Assembly: GCF_016123485.1 (NCBI RefSeq)
Contig: NZ_JADCKQ010000008.1
Coordinates: 115,844-179,843 of the forward strand
Direction of reading: 5' to 3'
DNA length: 64,000 nt
DNA from: Halocynthiibacter styelae
Lineage (GTDB): Bacteria; Pseudomonadota; Alphaproteobacteria; Rhodobacterales; Rhodobacteraceae
A program made the position numbers and the translations under genes. Shown piece after piece: positions 17,147-27,232 of this stretch (within the stretch, counting starts at the first letter, position 1; each line of letters begins with the position of its first letter). Under the pieces are notes generated by a model, which was given only the letters and a program-made list of their open reading frames with translations, made no database searches and was not told where the DNA came from.

Positions 17147-19555
17147 TTGCACCTTGCTTCAAAAAGTATTCTGCTTTTCATCATGTTCCTGTCAGCCAAC
17201 GGCGCTGTTGCAGAAAACGTCACTCTGCGCTCTGGCGAACATCCGGGTTTCTCCCGGCTTGTGCTTGATTTCCAAGGTGAAATTCCGGACTGGCGCTTGG
17301 GCCGCAGTGAAGAAGGATACATGCTTCAGATAGATCAGAGTGACTTCACTCCGGATCTGAGTGATGTGTTTCGCAAGATATCCCGCAGGCATCTTGAACA
17401 AATCGAATTTCTCCCAGAGAGCAGAAGCCTTTCTCTGACTGTCACCTGTTCCTGCCATATCAGCGCATTTAACTTCCGTGCGAGCAGATTAGTGTTGGAC
17501 ATCAAAGAGGGCGCCGCAAACCTGAATTCCATCTACGAGATACCATTTACGCAGCTTATTGAGGAACCCGCACAACCACGACTGGCCGCGCAACCGGAGT
17601 CTGCTCTGCCTGAACATATGGATCAAAAGGCTGCAATCGAACCTTCTGTAACATTGCAGCTTCCACGTTCCACAAATCTGCAACAACCACATAGTAACCT
17701 GCCGCCTTTGCTCTTGTCGGTACCGGAAACACCAATGGCGAACCAGGATCCGCCAACACCTGTACCTTCCCCCGCTGGCAATGAACTTTCTGAACCGCGG
17801 CCCAATAGAGACCAGAGACGCGCTGAAACTGAACGTGTTTTACTCCGGGAACTTGAACGCGCCGCCAGTCAGGGACTTCTGGACGCCCATTTACCCGACA
17901 TTCCTGCCCCCCCGCCGTCGGTTCCGGTACAAATGACCGACCCTGAACCAACATCAGCCAGGCCCAGAGAAACCGGAATTCGCTCTCATCTTAACATTGA
18001 TGCAGACACCAGTATCGACCGTGGGGTTTTGGGTGCTCTTGCGGGTATAGGCGTTATAGATGAACGCCTGAATTGCAGCCTGGGTGATGATCTGGATATC
18101 AGAACCTGGGGAACAGAAAGTGAGATAAGCACGGGTTTGGCACAGCAGCGCCGCGGGCTTTTGAATGCGCGCGACGAACTGCAGCAGCCTGCCGCGATCT
18201 CGCTCGTGCAGGCGTATCTTTACGCAACATTCGGTGCAGAAGCCTCGCGCACACTGGATCTCCTGCCAAAAGAAACTGATCAAATTCGCGCGCTCCGGCA
18301 AATTGCTGCGCTTTCAGACAATCTTCCTCAAATCCCGGACGGCCCCTTACCTTCTTTACAAAATTGCCCAAACGCAGGTGCCTTCTGGGCTATGCTGACA
18401 AATCGCGTTGTCCCCGCCCAGGGGGTAGACCATGACGCCGTCATTGAATTTGCAACGTCCCTGCCGCCACATCTGCGTACGCTTTATGGATCGCGATTGA
18501 TCAGAATATATTCACGTTCAGGCGATACTTCGCGCGCTGAAATGCTAAGAACGGCCATTGAACGCACCCTTGAATATCCTCACCCGGAATTTGAGCTGGC
18601 GCAGGCCGAGATAAATCACTCAGAAGGGCAAACTGAAGAAGCCCAAGTGATATTGTCAGACCTCATTCAAGGCAACTCACAATTGTCTCTGGATGCGCTT
18701 GAACTGTTCATGAAATCTGCGCTCGAACAACAGACCTCAATTGCGCCGACCATCCTGGAAAATGCAGAAGCACTGGCCTTTGAACATAGTGGATCAGAAC
18801 AGGGAATCCGGCTTCAATATCTGCTGGCACGTTCATACAGCCAGCAACAACAACTGGGAAAAGCGATACAGCTTCTCCAGTCTCTGACAGGCAAAGTTCA
18901 GGATTATGATATGAAATTCGCCTGGGAAGAACTTGCGCGAAAGTTGCTGGAAACCCCATCCGACAGTGATTTTCTGGCATCATATTACCTGCATCGCAAC
19001 ACGATCCAGAACGCCGACATCATGGTAAATACCCGGCGCAACTTCGCTGAACGTCTTATTACCCTTGGCATGGCAGATGCCGGTATAACCATGTTGGACA
19101 GCTCCACATCGCTTACAGCTGATGACCGGTTGCTGCATGCGCAGGCGGCGTACATCCTCGGGGATTATACCGACGCGCTTGGTTTTCTTGAGGGGCTCAG
19201 CGGGAATGAAGCGGATATGCTCAGGCTGAAACTGCTGGAAAAAAATGCCAATTTCAAGGCCGCTGCCCGGCTGGCGGACAGACAGCAACAAACCGAACGG
19301 GCTTCGGAGCTATTGTGGCGTGATGGCGATTGGGCAGCTCTGATCGCAACACCCTCTTCCCCAGCCAGGCAAGCTGCTGCCGATATTATGCTGCGCCAGG
19401 AACTTCCCGATATTCCACCAAACGCTGCGACCGGGGATCTGACTTCCGTTCGGGCATTGCTTACGCGCAGTCAGTCAGACCGTGCGACCATTGTAACAAT
19501 TTTTCAGGAAACCGAGCTTCAGGAAAATCAGTCGGACAATTTCATATCAGAGTAA
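17147..19555 (+). CDS. Secreted AMIN-like/TPR protein of the flagellar cluster
   Basis: 802 residues starting at a TTG that directly follows the motA stop, with GGAG 9 bp upstream. A signal peptide (ILLFIMFLSANGAVA) leads into a beta-rich domain of about 110 residues resembling AMIN domains (HPGFSRLVLDFQG, later ASRLVLDIKEG), which in other proteins bind peptidoglycan. A Pro-rich linker (about 150-280) follows, then helical TPR-like repeats to the end. It could be the motC counterpart or a wall-anchoring factor; the exact family is not recognised. Confidence 0.6.
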   Translation: MHLASKSILLFIMFLSANGAVAENVTLRSGEHPGFSRLVLDFQGEIPDWRLGRSEEGYMLQIDQSDFTPDLSDVFRKISRRHLEQIEFLPESRSLSLTVTCSCHISAFNFRASRLVLDIKEGAANLNSIYEIPFTQLIEEPAQPRLAAQPESALPEHMDQKAAIEPSVTLQLPRSTNLQQPHSNLPPLLLSVPETPMANQDPPTPVPSPAGNELSEPRPNRDQRRAETERVLLRELERAASQGLLDAHLPDIPAPPPSVPVQMTDPEPTSARPRETGIRSHLNIDADTSIDRGVLGALAGIGVIDERLNCSLGDDLDIRTWGTESEISTGLAQQRRGLLNARDELQQPAAISLVQAYLYATFGAEASRTLDLLPKETDQIRALRQIAALSDNLPQIPDGPLPSLQNCPNAGAFWAMLTNRVVPAQGVDHDAVIEFATSLPPHLRTLYGSRLIRIYSRSGDTSRAEMLRTAIERTLEYPHPEFELAQAEINHSEGQTEEAQVILSDLIQGNSQLSLDALELFMKSALEQQTSIAPTILENAEALAFEHSGSEQGIRLQYLLARSYSQQQQLGKAIQLLQSLTGKVQDYDMKFAWEELARKLLETPSDSDFLASYYLHRNTIQNADIMVNTRRNFAERLITLGMADAGITMLDSSTSLTADDRLLHAQAAYILGDYTDALGFLEGLSGNEADMLRLKLLEKNANFKAAARLADRQQQTERASELLWRDGDWAALIATPSSPARQAAADIMLRQELPDIPPNAATGDLTSVRALLTRSQSDRATIVTIFQETELQENQSDNFISE

Positions 19556-19617
19556 CCCATTATAAAGATTCGCCGCATAGCCTGAGATTATACAAGTCAG
19601 TCAGAACGGCGACCCAG

Positions 19618-20382
19618 ATGCATCTAAAAACCTTAAGGCCTATTTTTCATCCGATCAGTTTCTTCGCGAAACCTGTCTCTCTAGTCTTGTTATCACTTTT
19701 TCTCGGACTTCCCCTGCAAGGGCTGGCCTCAGCCCCAGGTGATCAGATCTGTGATCAGGTCGCGCATCAGGCAGCAGTCGAAAGTGGTGTTCCCGTATCA
19801 GTTCTGCAGGCCATTACACGCACGGAAACCGGCCGCAGACGCGACGGTGAAACCCGTCCCTGGCCCTGGACCGTTAATATGGAAGGGGCCGGCCGGTGGT
19901 TCGACGCCCCTTCGGAAGCACTGCAATATGTAAATGAGAACTTTCAGCGCGGTGCCCGAAGCTTTGATGTTGGTTGTTTTCAGATAAATTATCGGTGGCA
20001 CGGGCAACATTTCTCATCAATCGAGGAAATGTTCGATCCGCTTGCAAACGCGCGCTATGCCGCACGCTATCTGTCTGAACTGTATTCCGAAAAAGGAAAC
20101 TGGGATGAGGCCGCCGGAGCTTACCACTCCCGAACCCCCAGATACGCCAACCGATATAAAGCACGGTTTCGTCAGTTCCGGGCTGCAGTCATCCGCAATG
20201 CGCCGGAAATATCGCCTCAATTGCCGTCCCCTACAGTTGTTGCAAGCCAACCCCCTCAGCAGGTTCCACGACAGAACCTGTATCCCCTGCTTCAGCCGGC
20301 ATCAGGTGCCCGAACCCATGGCTCACTGGTTGCTCTGCACACCCCCGGGAATGGCAACCGTCTGATTGGATCGTCGGAATAA
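19618..20382 (+). CDS. Lytic transglycosylase, SLT domain
   Basis: Cleaves peptidoglycan, probably to let the rod or stator through the wall. 254 residues: signal segment (PVSLVLLSLFLGLPLQGLASA) and an SLT domain with the catalytic glutamate in ITRTETGRRR, then SFDVGCFQINYRWHG, ANARYAARYLSEL and AAGAYHSRTP. The frame is open far upstream inside the preceding gene; the ATG at 19618 gives the signal peptide. The stop overlaps the flhA start by one base. Confidence 0.85.
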   Translation: MHLKTLRPIFHPISFFAKPVSLVLLSLFLGLPLQGLASAPGDQICDQVAHQAAVESGVPVSVLQAITRTETGRRRDGETRPWPWTVNMEGAGRWFDAPSEALQYVNENFQRGARSFDVGCFQINYRWHGQHFSSIEEMFDPLANARYAARYLSELYSEKGNWDEAAGAYHSRTPRYANRYKARFRQFRAAVIRNAPEISPQLPSPTVVASQPPQQVPRQNLYPLLQPASGARTHGSLVALHTPGNGNRLIGSSE

Positions 20383-22472
20383 TGTCTGGCCTTCTTCGAG
20401 CCGAGGACATCTTTCGTCCGACAATCCTGCTTGCAATTGCACTGATGGCAATCATTGTGATGATGATCCTGCCAGTCCCGGCCTGGATGCTGGATGTCGG
20501 CCTGGCAACCTCATTTGCGCTCGCAATTCTGATCTTTACCGTCACGCTGTTTATTCAGCGCCCGCTGGACTTTTCGTCATTCCCAACCATCTTGCTGGCA
20601 TCGCTCATGTTGCGATTGTCTCTGAATGTGTCTTCGACCAAGCTGATCATCGGAAACGGCCATACCGGTACAAGTGCAGCCGGAGAAGTCATTCAGGGAT
20701 TTGCAAATTTTGTGATGGGCGGAAACGTCTTTATGGGGCTCGTAATTTTCTGCGTTCTCATGATCGTCAACTTCATGGTCATTACAAAAGGTGCCGCACG
20801 CATGGCCGAAGTGGGCGCCCGGTTTGCCCTGGATGCCATGCCGGGCAAACAGCTGGCGATTGACGCCGACATGGCCGCAGGCGCAATCGATCATGCCGAA
20901 GCAAAAGAACGACGTGCCACAGAACAGGCAGAAACCACCTTTTTTGGGTCTCTCGACGGCGCGTCAAAGTTCGTTAAGGGCGACGCGATCGCGGGCCTTT
21001 TGATCACGCTTCTGAACCTGATTGTCGGCTTGTTGATCGGCGTAACTGTTCATGGAATGGATCTGAGCCGGGCCTTCGAAACATACACGATCCTGACGGT
21101 GGGGGATGGGCTGGTCACACAGATCCCAGCGGTCATCATCTCGATTGCTGCTGCATTGCTTCTTGCACGAGGCGGCACAACCGGTTCCACAGATCTGGCA
21201 CTGGCCGATCAGTTGGGGAAATATCCGCAGGCTCTGGTGACGGTTTCTGTTCTGATGGCTCTTTTTGCGCTGGTGCCAGGCCTTCCCTTTATTCCCTTCA
21301 TGCTTGGGGCAGGTCTTGTTGGTGGGGCCGCTTATTATTTGTTCCGTAACCCACCAACACAAACATCCGAGGATGACACCCTGGCTGAAGGTGATCTTGT
21401 ACCGGCTGAAAAATCACTGGGCGATATGTTGGATCTGGATGACCTGCATGTGGAATTTGCGCCGGATCTGGTCAGTATGGTTCTGGACAGCGCCACTGGA
21501 CTGGACGCCCGTATTAATAATATGCGTTCCCATGTTGCGGAAGAGTTTGGTCTTATACTGCCAGAAATTCGCCTGACCGATAACGCGATCCTGCCGCCTG
21601 GTACCTATGTGATGTACATCCAGGGGGTCGAGCAAGCGCGGGACAGGTTGCAACCGGATATGGTCATGGCTCTGATGTCAGACAACCCCGGCCTTTTGCC
21701 CCCGGGGGAAGATATTCAGGAACCTGTCTATCAAGCACCGGCCCGCTGGATCAGTCGGGAACATCAGGACGATGCAACTGTCACAGGTGCTACGATTGTC
21801 GCCCCGGCAGAGGTTCTGGCAACTCATCTGCTGGAAGTGATCAAAAAGAATTTTTCCCGGCTGCTGACCCTTAAATCTCTGAACCGGTTGCTGACAGAAT
21901 TTACCAACCTGACAGATCAGACACGAGCGAACAGCAACAAAAGGCTACTGGACGACCTGATCCCTGAAAAAGTACCCCCCGACCTGTTGCTTGCAGTGAT
22001 GCGGCTCTTGCTGGAAGAACGTGTATCTGTCCGCAATCTGCCTTTAATTCTTGAAAGTATCGCTGAGGCACGCAGCACCGGGGCAACCCCGGAATCCATT
22101 TGTGAATATGTGCGTCAACGCCTTGGGTTTCAGCTGATTTCGGAACACAAACGCCCGGATGGCAGCCTTCCATTGTTGCAACTGGCACCAGAATGGGAAG
22201 AGAGATTTTCGAGTTACCAGATCGAAGGAGAGCGCGGTCAGGTCGATGTTGCCCTGCCCCCGGATGACTTCAACAAACTGGCAAACAGTGTGGCGGAAAA
22301 AATCGCAAATGCCGGGAACGAAGGCATATATCCGGCGGTCATTACCTCACGATTACGCCGCCGTTTTCTGCGAACAGTACTGTCTGCGCGGGGCATTCAG
22401 AACCCCGTCTTTTCTTTTGAAGAGGTGGGCAGCGACTGCCAGCCTGCCCTCATCGGTCTCGTGCCTGCATGA
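20382..22472 (+). CDS. flhA: Flagellar export apparatus protein FlhA
   Basis: Export gate component with a membrane half and a large cytoplasmic ring domain. 696 residues: eight hydrophobic segments in the first 330, the FHIPEP-region motif GFANFVMGGNVFMGLVIF, RFALDAMPGKQLAIDADMAAG and a C-terminal domain with ENGLILPEIR-type (here EEFGLILPEIRLTDN) sequence. Length and motifs are those of complete FlhA. Start and stop overlap neighbours, indicating a coupled operon. Confidence 0.95.
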   Translation: MSGLLRAEDIFRPTILLAIALMAIIVMMILPVPAWMLDVGLATSFALAILIFTVTLFIQRPLDFSSFPTILLASLMLRLSLNVSSTKLIIGNGHTGTSAAGEVIQGFANFVMGGNVFMGLVIFCVLMIVNFMVITKGAARMAEVGARFALDAMPGKQLAIDADMAAGAIDHAEAKERRATEQAETTFFGSLDGASKFVKGDAIAGLLITLLNLIVGLLIGVTVHGMDLSRAFETYTILTVGDGLVTQIPAVIISIAAALLLARGGTTGSTDLALADQLGKYPQALVTVSVLMALFALVPGLPFIPFMLGAGLVGGAAYYLFRNPPTQTSEDDTLAEGDLVPAEKSLGDMLDLDDLHVEFAPDLVSMVLDSATGLDARINNMRSHVAEEFGLILPEIRLTDNAILPPGTYVMYIQGVEQARDRLQPDMVMALMSDNPGLLPPGEDIQEPVYQAPARWISREHQDDATVTGATIVAPAEVLATHLLEVIKKNFSRLLTLKSLNRLLTEFTNLTDQTRANSNKRLLDDLIPEKVPPDLLLAVMRLLLEERVSVRNLPLILESIAEARSTGATPESICEYVRQRLGFQLISEHKRPDGSLPLLQLAPEWEERFSSYQIEGERGQVDVALPPDDFNKLANSVAEKIANAGNEGIYPAVITSRLRRRFLRTVLSARGIQNPVFSFEEVGSDCQPALIGLVPA

Positions 22473-23230
22473 ATGAACTGATGCAGTTCCTGGCAAATAT
22501 CGGGTCCCAGACACTCTGGGTTGGCGGGGCTGTTTTCCTTCGGGTTGGTGCTGCCATGGCGGTTTTTCCAGCCTTTGGAGAACAGATGTTACCAGCACGC
22601 ATCCGTCTTTTACTGGCTCTGATGTTTACAGCAATCCTGGCGCCTGCTGTCAGTCAGTTGTTCCACCTTCCCGAGTCCCCCGCACAGATTGGCATTGGGT
22701 TTATGGCAGAAATCATCATTGGTCTCTCGCTTGGGCTTGCGATCCGTTTCTTCGTACTTGCATTGCAAACTGCCGGTACAATCGCAGCACAATCCACGTC
22801 ATTGTCTCAGATATTTGGCGGCGCTGGCGAACCCGCCCCTGCCATCGGACATATTCTGTTTTTCGCCGGGCTTGCATTGGCTGTCATGAATGACCTTCAT
22901 GTCCGGTTGGCAGAATATCTCCTGCTGTCATACACAATACTTCCCTTTGGCAGATTGCCCGACGCACAGGCGTTGACCGAATGGGGCGTCAACGGTCTGG
23001 TTCGTGTTTTCGCCCTGGCATTTACGCTTTCTGCCCCATTCCTGATCGCGTCTCTCGTGTATAATTTCGCCCTTGGCATCATCAACCGTGCCATGCCGCA
23101 GCTGATGGTGACATTTGTAGGTGCGCCGGCGATCACAGCAGGTGGCATGCTTTTGATGATTGCGGCTGCGCCGGTTTTGCTTCTGTCCTGGAAAAGCGCT
23201 GTCGAAGCTTTCTTTCTGGCCCCTTTCTGA
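22469..23230 (+). CDS. fliR: Flagellar export apparatus protein FliR
   Basis: Inner-membrane export gate subunit, 253 residues, six hydrophobic segments. Typical FliR features are FLRVGAAMAVFPAFGEQMLPARIRLLLAL written as consecutive segments, EIIIGLSLGLAIRFFVLALQ, and a C-terminal LGIINRAMPQLMVTFVGAPA. The first four bases overlap the flhA stop. Confidence 0.93.
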   Translation: MNELMQFLANIGSQTLWVGGAVFLRVGAAMAVFPAFGEQMLPARIRLLLALMFTAILAPAVSQLFHLPESPAQIGIGFMAEIIIGLSLGLAIRFFVLALQTAGTIAAQSTSLSQIFGGAGEPAPAIGHILFFAGLALAVMNDLHVRLAEYLLLSYTILPFGRLPDAQALTEWGVNGLVRVFALAFTLSAPFLIASLVYNFALGIINRAMPQLMVTFVGAPAITAGGMLLMIAAAPVLLLSWKSAVEAFFLAPF

Positions 23231-23239
23231 GGTCACAAC

Positions 23240-24352
23240 ATGTCCGCACCTGATGATGATACAGAAAAAGAATATGAAGCGTCACAGCAGAAGCTGGATG
23301 ATGCACGTAAAAAAGGCGAAGTCCCGCGATCCGCGGATCTGGGCACCGCAGCGCTATATGCGGGATTTCTGCTCAGCTTTCTCATGACTGGCAGCTATAT
23401 GGTGCAATCGGCCGGGGTGATGATGATGCAGATGCTTGGGAATGCCGATCAGATCTCACGACATTTTTTTGACGGATCTGCCAGCACTTATGCCGGTTCC
23501 TGGCTGCGTGTCCTTGGCAGCGGTCTTGTTTCCATCTTTCTTATTCCGGCACTCTTTGTCCTTGTTGCTTTTATCGCCCAACGCGCCCTGATTTTCGCCC
23601 CTGAGAAACTCAAACCAAAACTATCAAGAATTTCACCAATTTCCGGAGCAAAGAACAAGTTCGGGCGCGGCGGGTTGTTTGAGTTTTTCAAAAGCTTCAC
23701 CAAACTCGCGATCTACGGCAGCCTGGCCTGGCTGTTCCTGATCGCCCGGACCGAAGAGATTATCGGAGCCATTCATCTGGATCCAGGCGGGGTCACCCTG
23801 TTGCTCACCACGATGACCTTGCGATTTCTTGGTCTGGTTTTTCTGATCGCGCTGACAATCGGTGCGGTTGATTTCTTCTGGCAACGTCAGGAGCATTTGC
23901 GCAAACATCGCATGTCACGCAAAGAACTTCAGGATGAACATAAAAACCAGGAAGGCGATCCCCACTTCAAACAACACCGCCGCCAGAAAGGTCAGGCCAT
24001 TGCGATGAACCAGATGCTGACCGAAGTTGCTACAGCCGATGTCATCGTTGTAAATCCGGAACATTTCGCTGTTGCATTGAAATGGGATCGAGGGTCAGGG
24101 CAGGCCCCGGTCTGCGTGGCAAAAGGTGTGGACGAAGTCGCGTTCAAAATCAGAGAGCGGGCACAGGAAGCTGGCATCCCGATACAACGTGATCCGCCCA
24201 CGGCACGCGCGTTGTTTGCAACGGTAGATATCGGGCAGGAAATTCTGCGCGATCATTACAAAGCCGTCGCCGCAGCCATCCGCTTTGCCGATGAAATCCG
24301 TAGCAAAGCGCGCAACGTATTTCGCACAGAAACGCCCGGAGAGAACGGATGA
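23240..24352 (+). CDS. flhB: Flagellar export switch protein FlhB
   Basis: Controls the switch of export specificity by self-cleavage. 370 residues: N-terminal KLDDARKKGEVPRSADL, four membrane segments, and a C-terminal cytoplasmic domain with the autocleavage site NPEH (in DVIVVNPEHFAVALKW). The expected Asn-Pro-Thr-His is NPEH here, which keeps the cleaving Asn-Pro pair. The tail includes PIQRDPPTARALF, usual for FlhB. Confidence 0.94.
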   Translation: MSAPDDDTEKEYEASQQKLDDARKKGEVPRSADLGTAALYAGFLLSFLMTGSYMVQSAGVMMMQMLGNADQISRHFFDGSASTYAGSWLRVLGSGLVSIFLIPALFVLVAFIAQRALIFAPEKLKPKLSRISPISGAKNKFGRGGLFEFFKSFTKLAIYGSLAWLFLIARTEEIIGAIHLDPGGVTLLLTTMTLRFLGLVFLIALTIGAVDFFWQRQEHLRKHRMSRKELQDEHKNQEGDPHFKQHRRQKGQAIAMNQMLTEVATADVIVVNPEHFAVALKWDRGSGQAPVCVAKGVDEVAFKIRERAQEAGIPIQRDPPTARALFATVDIGQEILRDHYKAVAAAIRFADEIRSKARNVFRTETPGENG

Positions 24353-24735
24353 AAGATGTGTTCACACGAATGAAGCAAGTGTCCGATATCATGCTGGACG
24401 CCGCATTGGCTGAATTGCACAGCATAAGACAACAACAGGCCGGGCATCAAAAAGCTATCGAAGATCTGCGACGTAAGAAGGCGGAAATACACCGCCTGGC
24501 CGTGGCCTCTGAAAACCCCATTGAGGCTATTCTGCACGCAGAAACCTGGAACGCATGGCATCAGAAGAAAATCATCACGCATAACAGCGCGCTGGCCCAG
24601 CTGAATGTCATTGCGGAAGAAGCTGAACTAAAGGCCCGGCAGCAATTTGGTCGCCAACAGGCCACTCAGAACCTGCAACAAAAACAACTGTCAGCACAGA
24701 AATCAATAGCGCAACGCCGGGCTGCCGAAACCTGA
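24349..24735 (+). CDS. FliJ-like coiled-coil protein
   Basis: 128-residue, almost entirely helical and rich in Gln, Glu and Arg; two long amphipathic helices are suggested, as in FliJ-type export chaperones. It overlaps the flhB stop (ATGA) and ends the plus-strand flagellar operon. No specific motif; the FliJ comparison rests on size, helicity and position. Confidence 0.55.
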   Translation: MKDVFTRMKQVSDIMLDAALAELHSIRQQQAGHQKAIEDLRRKKAEIHRLAVASENPIEAILHAETWNAWHQKKIITHNSALAQLNVIAEEAELKARQQFGRQQATQNLQQKQLSAQKSIAQRRAAET

Positions 24736-24743
24736 CGATCGCC

Positions 24744-25241
24744 TTAAAATTCAGATGGTATCACAAAGTCAGTGGCAAGCCCGCTTGCAGGTTGAATATC
24801 GCTCCAAGACGTCAGATCAAAATCAATCACCGAAATTGCCCCACTTGGGTAGGTCCGGAACTGGGGGTGCGGGAACCGCCCGGCCAGCAGGCCGGCGGCC
24901 AGCGCGGCTATTCCGGGGTTGTGTGCAATCATCATAACTGTGTTTTCAGACCGCTGCTGCAGAACAGATAACAGTCGCCCGGGACTGCCAAGATAGAGTT
25001 CGGGCAAAAAACCCACCGCACAGTCAGGCATGTTTTCCTGCGCAGCCGTAAGGGTTTCCCGTGTTCGACGGGACGTAGACACCAGGGCAACGTCAGGCAA
25101 ATGCGCCTTTTTCGCCAGCCACGCCCCGCCAGCATGTGCATCAGAAACACCCTGTTGTGTCAGGCATCGGTCATGATCATCCACTTCAGATCCTTTCCAG
25201 CCAGATTCTGCGTGACGCATCAGTATCAGTCGTTTTGTCAT
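24744..25241 (-). CDS. Histidine phosphatase, SixA-like
   Basis: 165-residue single-domain phosphatase. The nucleophile motif LMRHAESGW is at residue 7 and the second catalytic His in MMIAHNPGIAALA. SixA homologues remove phosphate from histidine phosphotransfer proteins, but the substrate of this one is unknown. Its start overlaps the stop of the next upstream gene (ATGA), so they form a two-gene unit. Confidence 0.83.
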   Translation of the reverse strand: MTKRLILMRHAESGWKGSEVDDHDRCLTQQGVSDAHAGGAWLAKKAHLPDVALVSTSRRTRETLTAAQENMPDCAVGFLPELYLGSPGRLLSVLQQRSENTVMMIAHNPGIAALAAGLLAGRFPHPQFRTYPSGAISVIDFDLTSWSDIQPASGLATDFVIPSEF

Positions 25242-25771
25242 TCCTCGGGTTCAATCCTGTACCAGATATAGGGAATGCTGCCTTCCTCTTCAGGAAGAAG
25301 GACCAGCTCACTTTCATTACAGGTATACGCTCCGGAGGCTGTTGCAAATATCCCTGATACACCTTCAAGATCATCCTCAGTAAATCTCATCTCCATCGGT
25401 GGTATTCCTGCCAGATCGGGAATATGCACTTCGACACTGATCTGCATATGATCAAGAATGGAAATAAAGATCTGATCCTGTGGATCCAATGAAAAAGCAG
25501 ATCCGCCATTCAGAAACATCACGGTGCGTGGCTGACCCGCGACACGACTGCTGATGAGAAGATCATTCAGGGTGAAACTGCTTTGTCCGTCCGCGCCGAC
25601 AGACATGACAAGCCCGCCCTCAATAAATGCCTCTTCCGCCCCAGAAACCTGTTTGAACTGCATTTCAAAACTTTCCGGATCAACGCGCCAGGACCCAACG
25701 ACGCAAGGGTCCATTTCAGAAAAGGCAGGCGATGCAAGACAAGCGCTTGCAATAATCAATCGATAAAACAT
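25238..25771 (-). CDS. Secreted protein of unknown function
   Basis: 177 residues with a short signal peptide (LIIASACLASPAFS). Four cysteines in the mature part could form disulfides. The pattern of short beta strands without recognised motifs gives no function. Overlaps the sixA-like gene downstream. Confidence 0.65.
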   Translation of the reverse strand: MFYRLIIASACLASPAFSEMDPCVVGSWRVDPESFEMQFKQVSGAEEAFIEGGLVMSVGADGQSSFTLNDLLISSRVAGQPRTVMFLNGGSAFSLDPQDQIFISILDHMQISVEVHIPDLAGIPPMEMRFTEDDLEGVSGIFATASGAYTCNESELVLLPEEEGSIPYIWYRIEPEE

Positions 25772-25795
25772 GTCTTAAACTCCTTTGGTCGCCTT

Positions 25796-26440
25796 TCATT
25801 TCAAAAAGGCCCGCATATGAAATTCAGACTGTTCAGGAAGGCGCCCGCTTTTCAGGCTTACCGGACAGGTTCGCCGGGCAATACAGCCACCTTTCAGACA
25901 ATCTGCACCTTCAGGAAGGCGCAGGTGGTTCTGACATGCAATAACATCATATGTTTCCCCGGTCAGCGCGTTGACCGGGCAGAACGTTTGGCAGGGCTTA
26001 TCGACACAGGTTTTACACGGCGAAATTGCAGTAAGCGGTGAAAGAGAAAGCCGCCCTTTCACGCGCAACGCCCCGCGCAAAGACAACATCATGCCCGCTG
26101 TTCGATGCACCAGTATCTGAACAGGTGACGACCAGGCCTCGCCACTTTTGATCGCCCATGAAACAAATGGGGGATAAGGTGGCCCGTCGGAAGGGAACGA
26201 GGGCTTTGCCTGAAGTTCGTCCCCGATATTCCGGATGACACGTTCAGACCAGCGATCTAACGGATCCGATTTACCGTCCTGGTATTCTTCGGATTGCGTG
26301 AAAAGGGACCAGAACCCTGGCTCACGCGTGATCAGCAGGATGACTGTGTCATCCCCGTCCCACAGCATGCCGCCAATCGTCAGACCGGCCGCATTTGCCA
26401 TATGTTCTATTTTTTTTGAAACGGCAGCCACAGGCTCCAC
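25796..26440 (-). CDS. 4Fe-4S ferredoxin-like protein
   Basis: 214 residues. The C-terminal half carries two cysteine clusters, CKTCVDKPCQTFCPVNAL and CLKGGCIARRTCPV, that fit iron-sulfur binding. The N-terminal half is a small alpha/beta domain without a known name; the whole resembles uncharacterised alphaproteobacterial ferredoxin-like proteins. The GTG start at 26440 overlaps the end of the desaturase gene by 34 bp; an ATG at 26401 avoids the overlap and is equally possible. Confidence 0.7.
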   Translation of the reverse strand: MEPVAAVSKKIEHMANAAGLTIGGMLWDGDDTVILLITREPGFWSLFTQSEEYQDGKSDPLDRWSERVIRNIGDELQAKPSFPSDGPPYPPFVSWAIKSGEAWSSPVQILVHRTAGMMLSLRGALRVKGRLSLSPLTAISPCKTCVDKPCQTFCPVNALTGETYDVIACQNHLRLPEGADCLKGGCIARRTCPVSLKSGRLPEQSEFHMRAFLK

Positions 26441-27210
26441 CCCAGTTTTGCCGGACGTTCATCCCGCCACCACAAGCCAATTTCCATGTCGTCATGACCA
26501 GCTTCGGGCTGGGCGATATAGGTGCCAAACATCCGATCCCAGATCGACAGGGCAAAGCCATAGTTGCTGTCATGTTCATGGCGGTGCACTGAATGGTGGA
26601 CGCGGTGCATGTCCGGCGTCACCAGGATCAGGCGTACAATACGGTCAACCGACTGCGGCAAACGCATATTGGCGTGGTTAAACATCGCGGTCCCGTTCAG
26701 CATGACCTCAAAGATCACAACTGCAATTGCAGCAGGGCCAAGCGCATAGACCACCCCGATTTTGATCAGCATAGACAGCGCAATTTCAACGGGGTGAAAC
26801 CGAATTGCAGTGGTGACATCCATGTCACGATCTGCGTGATGGACCCGGTGCAGACGCCAGAGAAGCGGGACTTTGTGGGTCACCAGATGCTGAAACCAAA
26901 TAGCGAAATCCAGTACAAGGACCGCAATTACAACTTCGACCCAGAACGGCAGTGTAACCGCATTCAACAGCCCCCAGCCCTGCGTCTGGGCATCCGCCGC
27001 CGCACCCACTGCAAGCAGCGGCAAGACCAGTGCCATTAGTCGCAATGTCAGCGTATTCAGCAGCGTCATTGACCAGGCCGTAAACCAACGGTTCCGGCGC
27101 GGTAATGCGCGGGGGCGACGGGGAATCCAGGCCTCAATGCTGGCAAAAAGCGCAAAGAGGCCCAGAAAAATGCTTAAGCGGATCAGGGCTTCATGTTCCA
27201 TAGACCCCAT
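26407..27210 (-). CDS. Sterol desaturase/fatty acid hydroxylase family protein
   Basis: Membrane di-iron oxygenase, about 267 residues. The metal-binding histidine motifs are visible as HLVTHKVPLLWRLHRVHHAD and, later, HRVHHSVHRHEHDSNYG, with four hydrophobic segments. Natural substrates of bacterial members are mostly unknown lipids. The frame is open to 27258; I use the ATG at 27210 (MGSMEHEA), with 27201 as an alternative. Confidence 0.85.
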   Translation of the reverse strand: MGSMEHEALIRLSIFLGLFALFASIEAWIPRRPRALPRRNRWFTAWSMTLLNTLTLRLMALVLPLLAVGAAADAQTQGWGLLNAVTLPFWVEVVIAVLVLDFAIWFQHLVTHKVPLLWRLHRVHHADRDMDVTTAIRFHPVEIALSMLIKIGVVYALGPAAIAVVIFEVMLNGTAMFNHANMRLPQSVDRIVRLILVTPDMHRVHHSVHRHEHDSNYGFALSIWDRMFGTYIAQPEAGHDDMEIGLWWRDERPAKLGWSLWLPFQKK

Positions 27211-27232
27211 ATGATCACAGGCACAGAACCGG

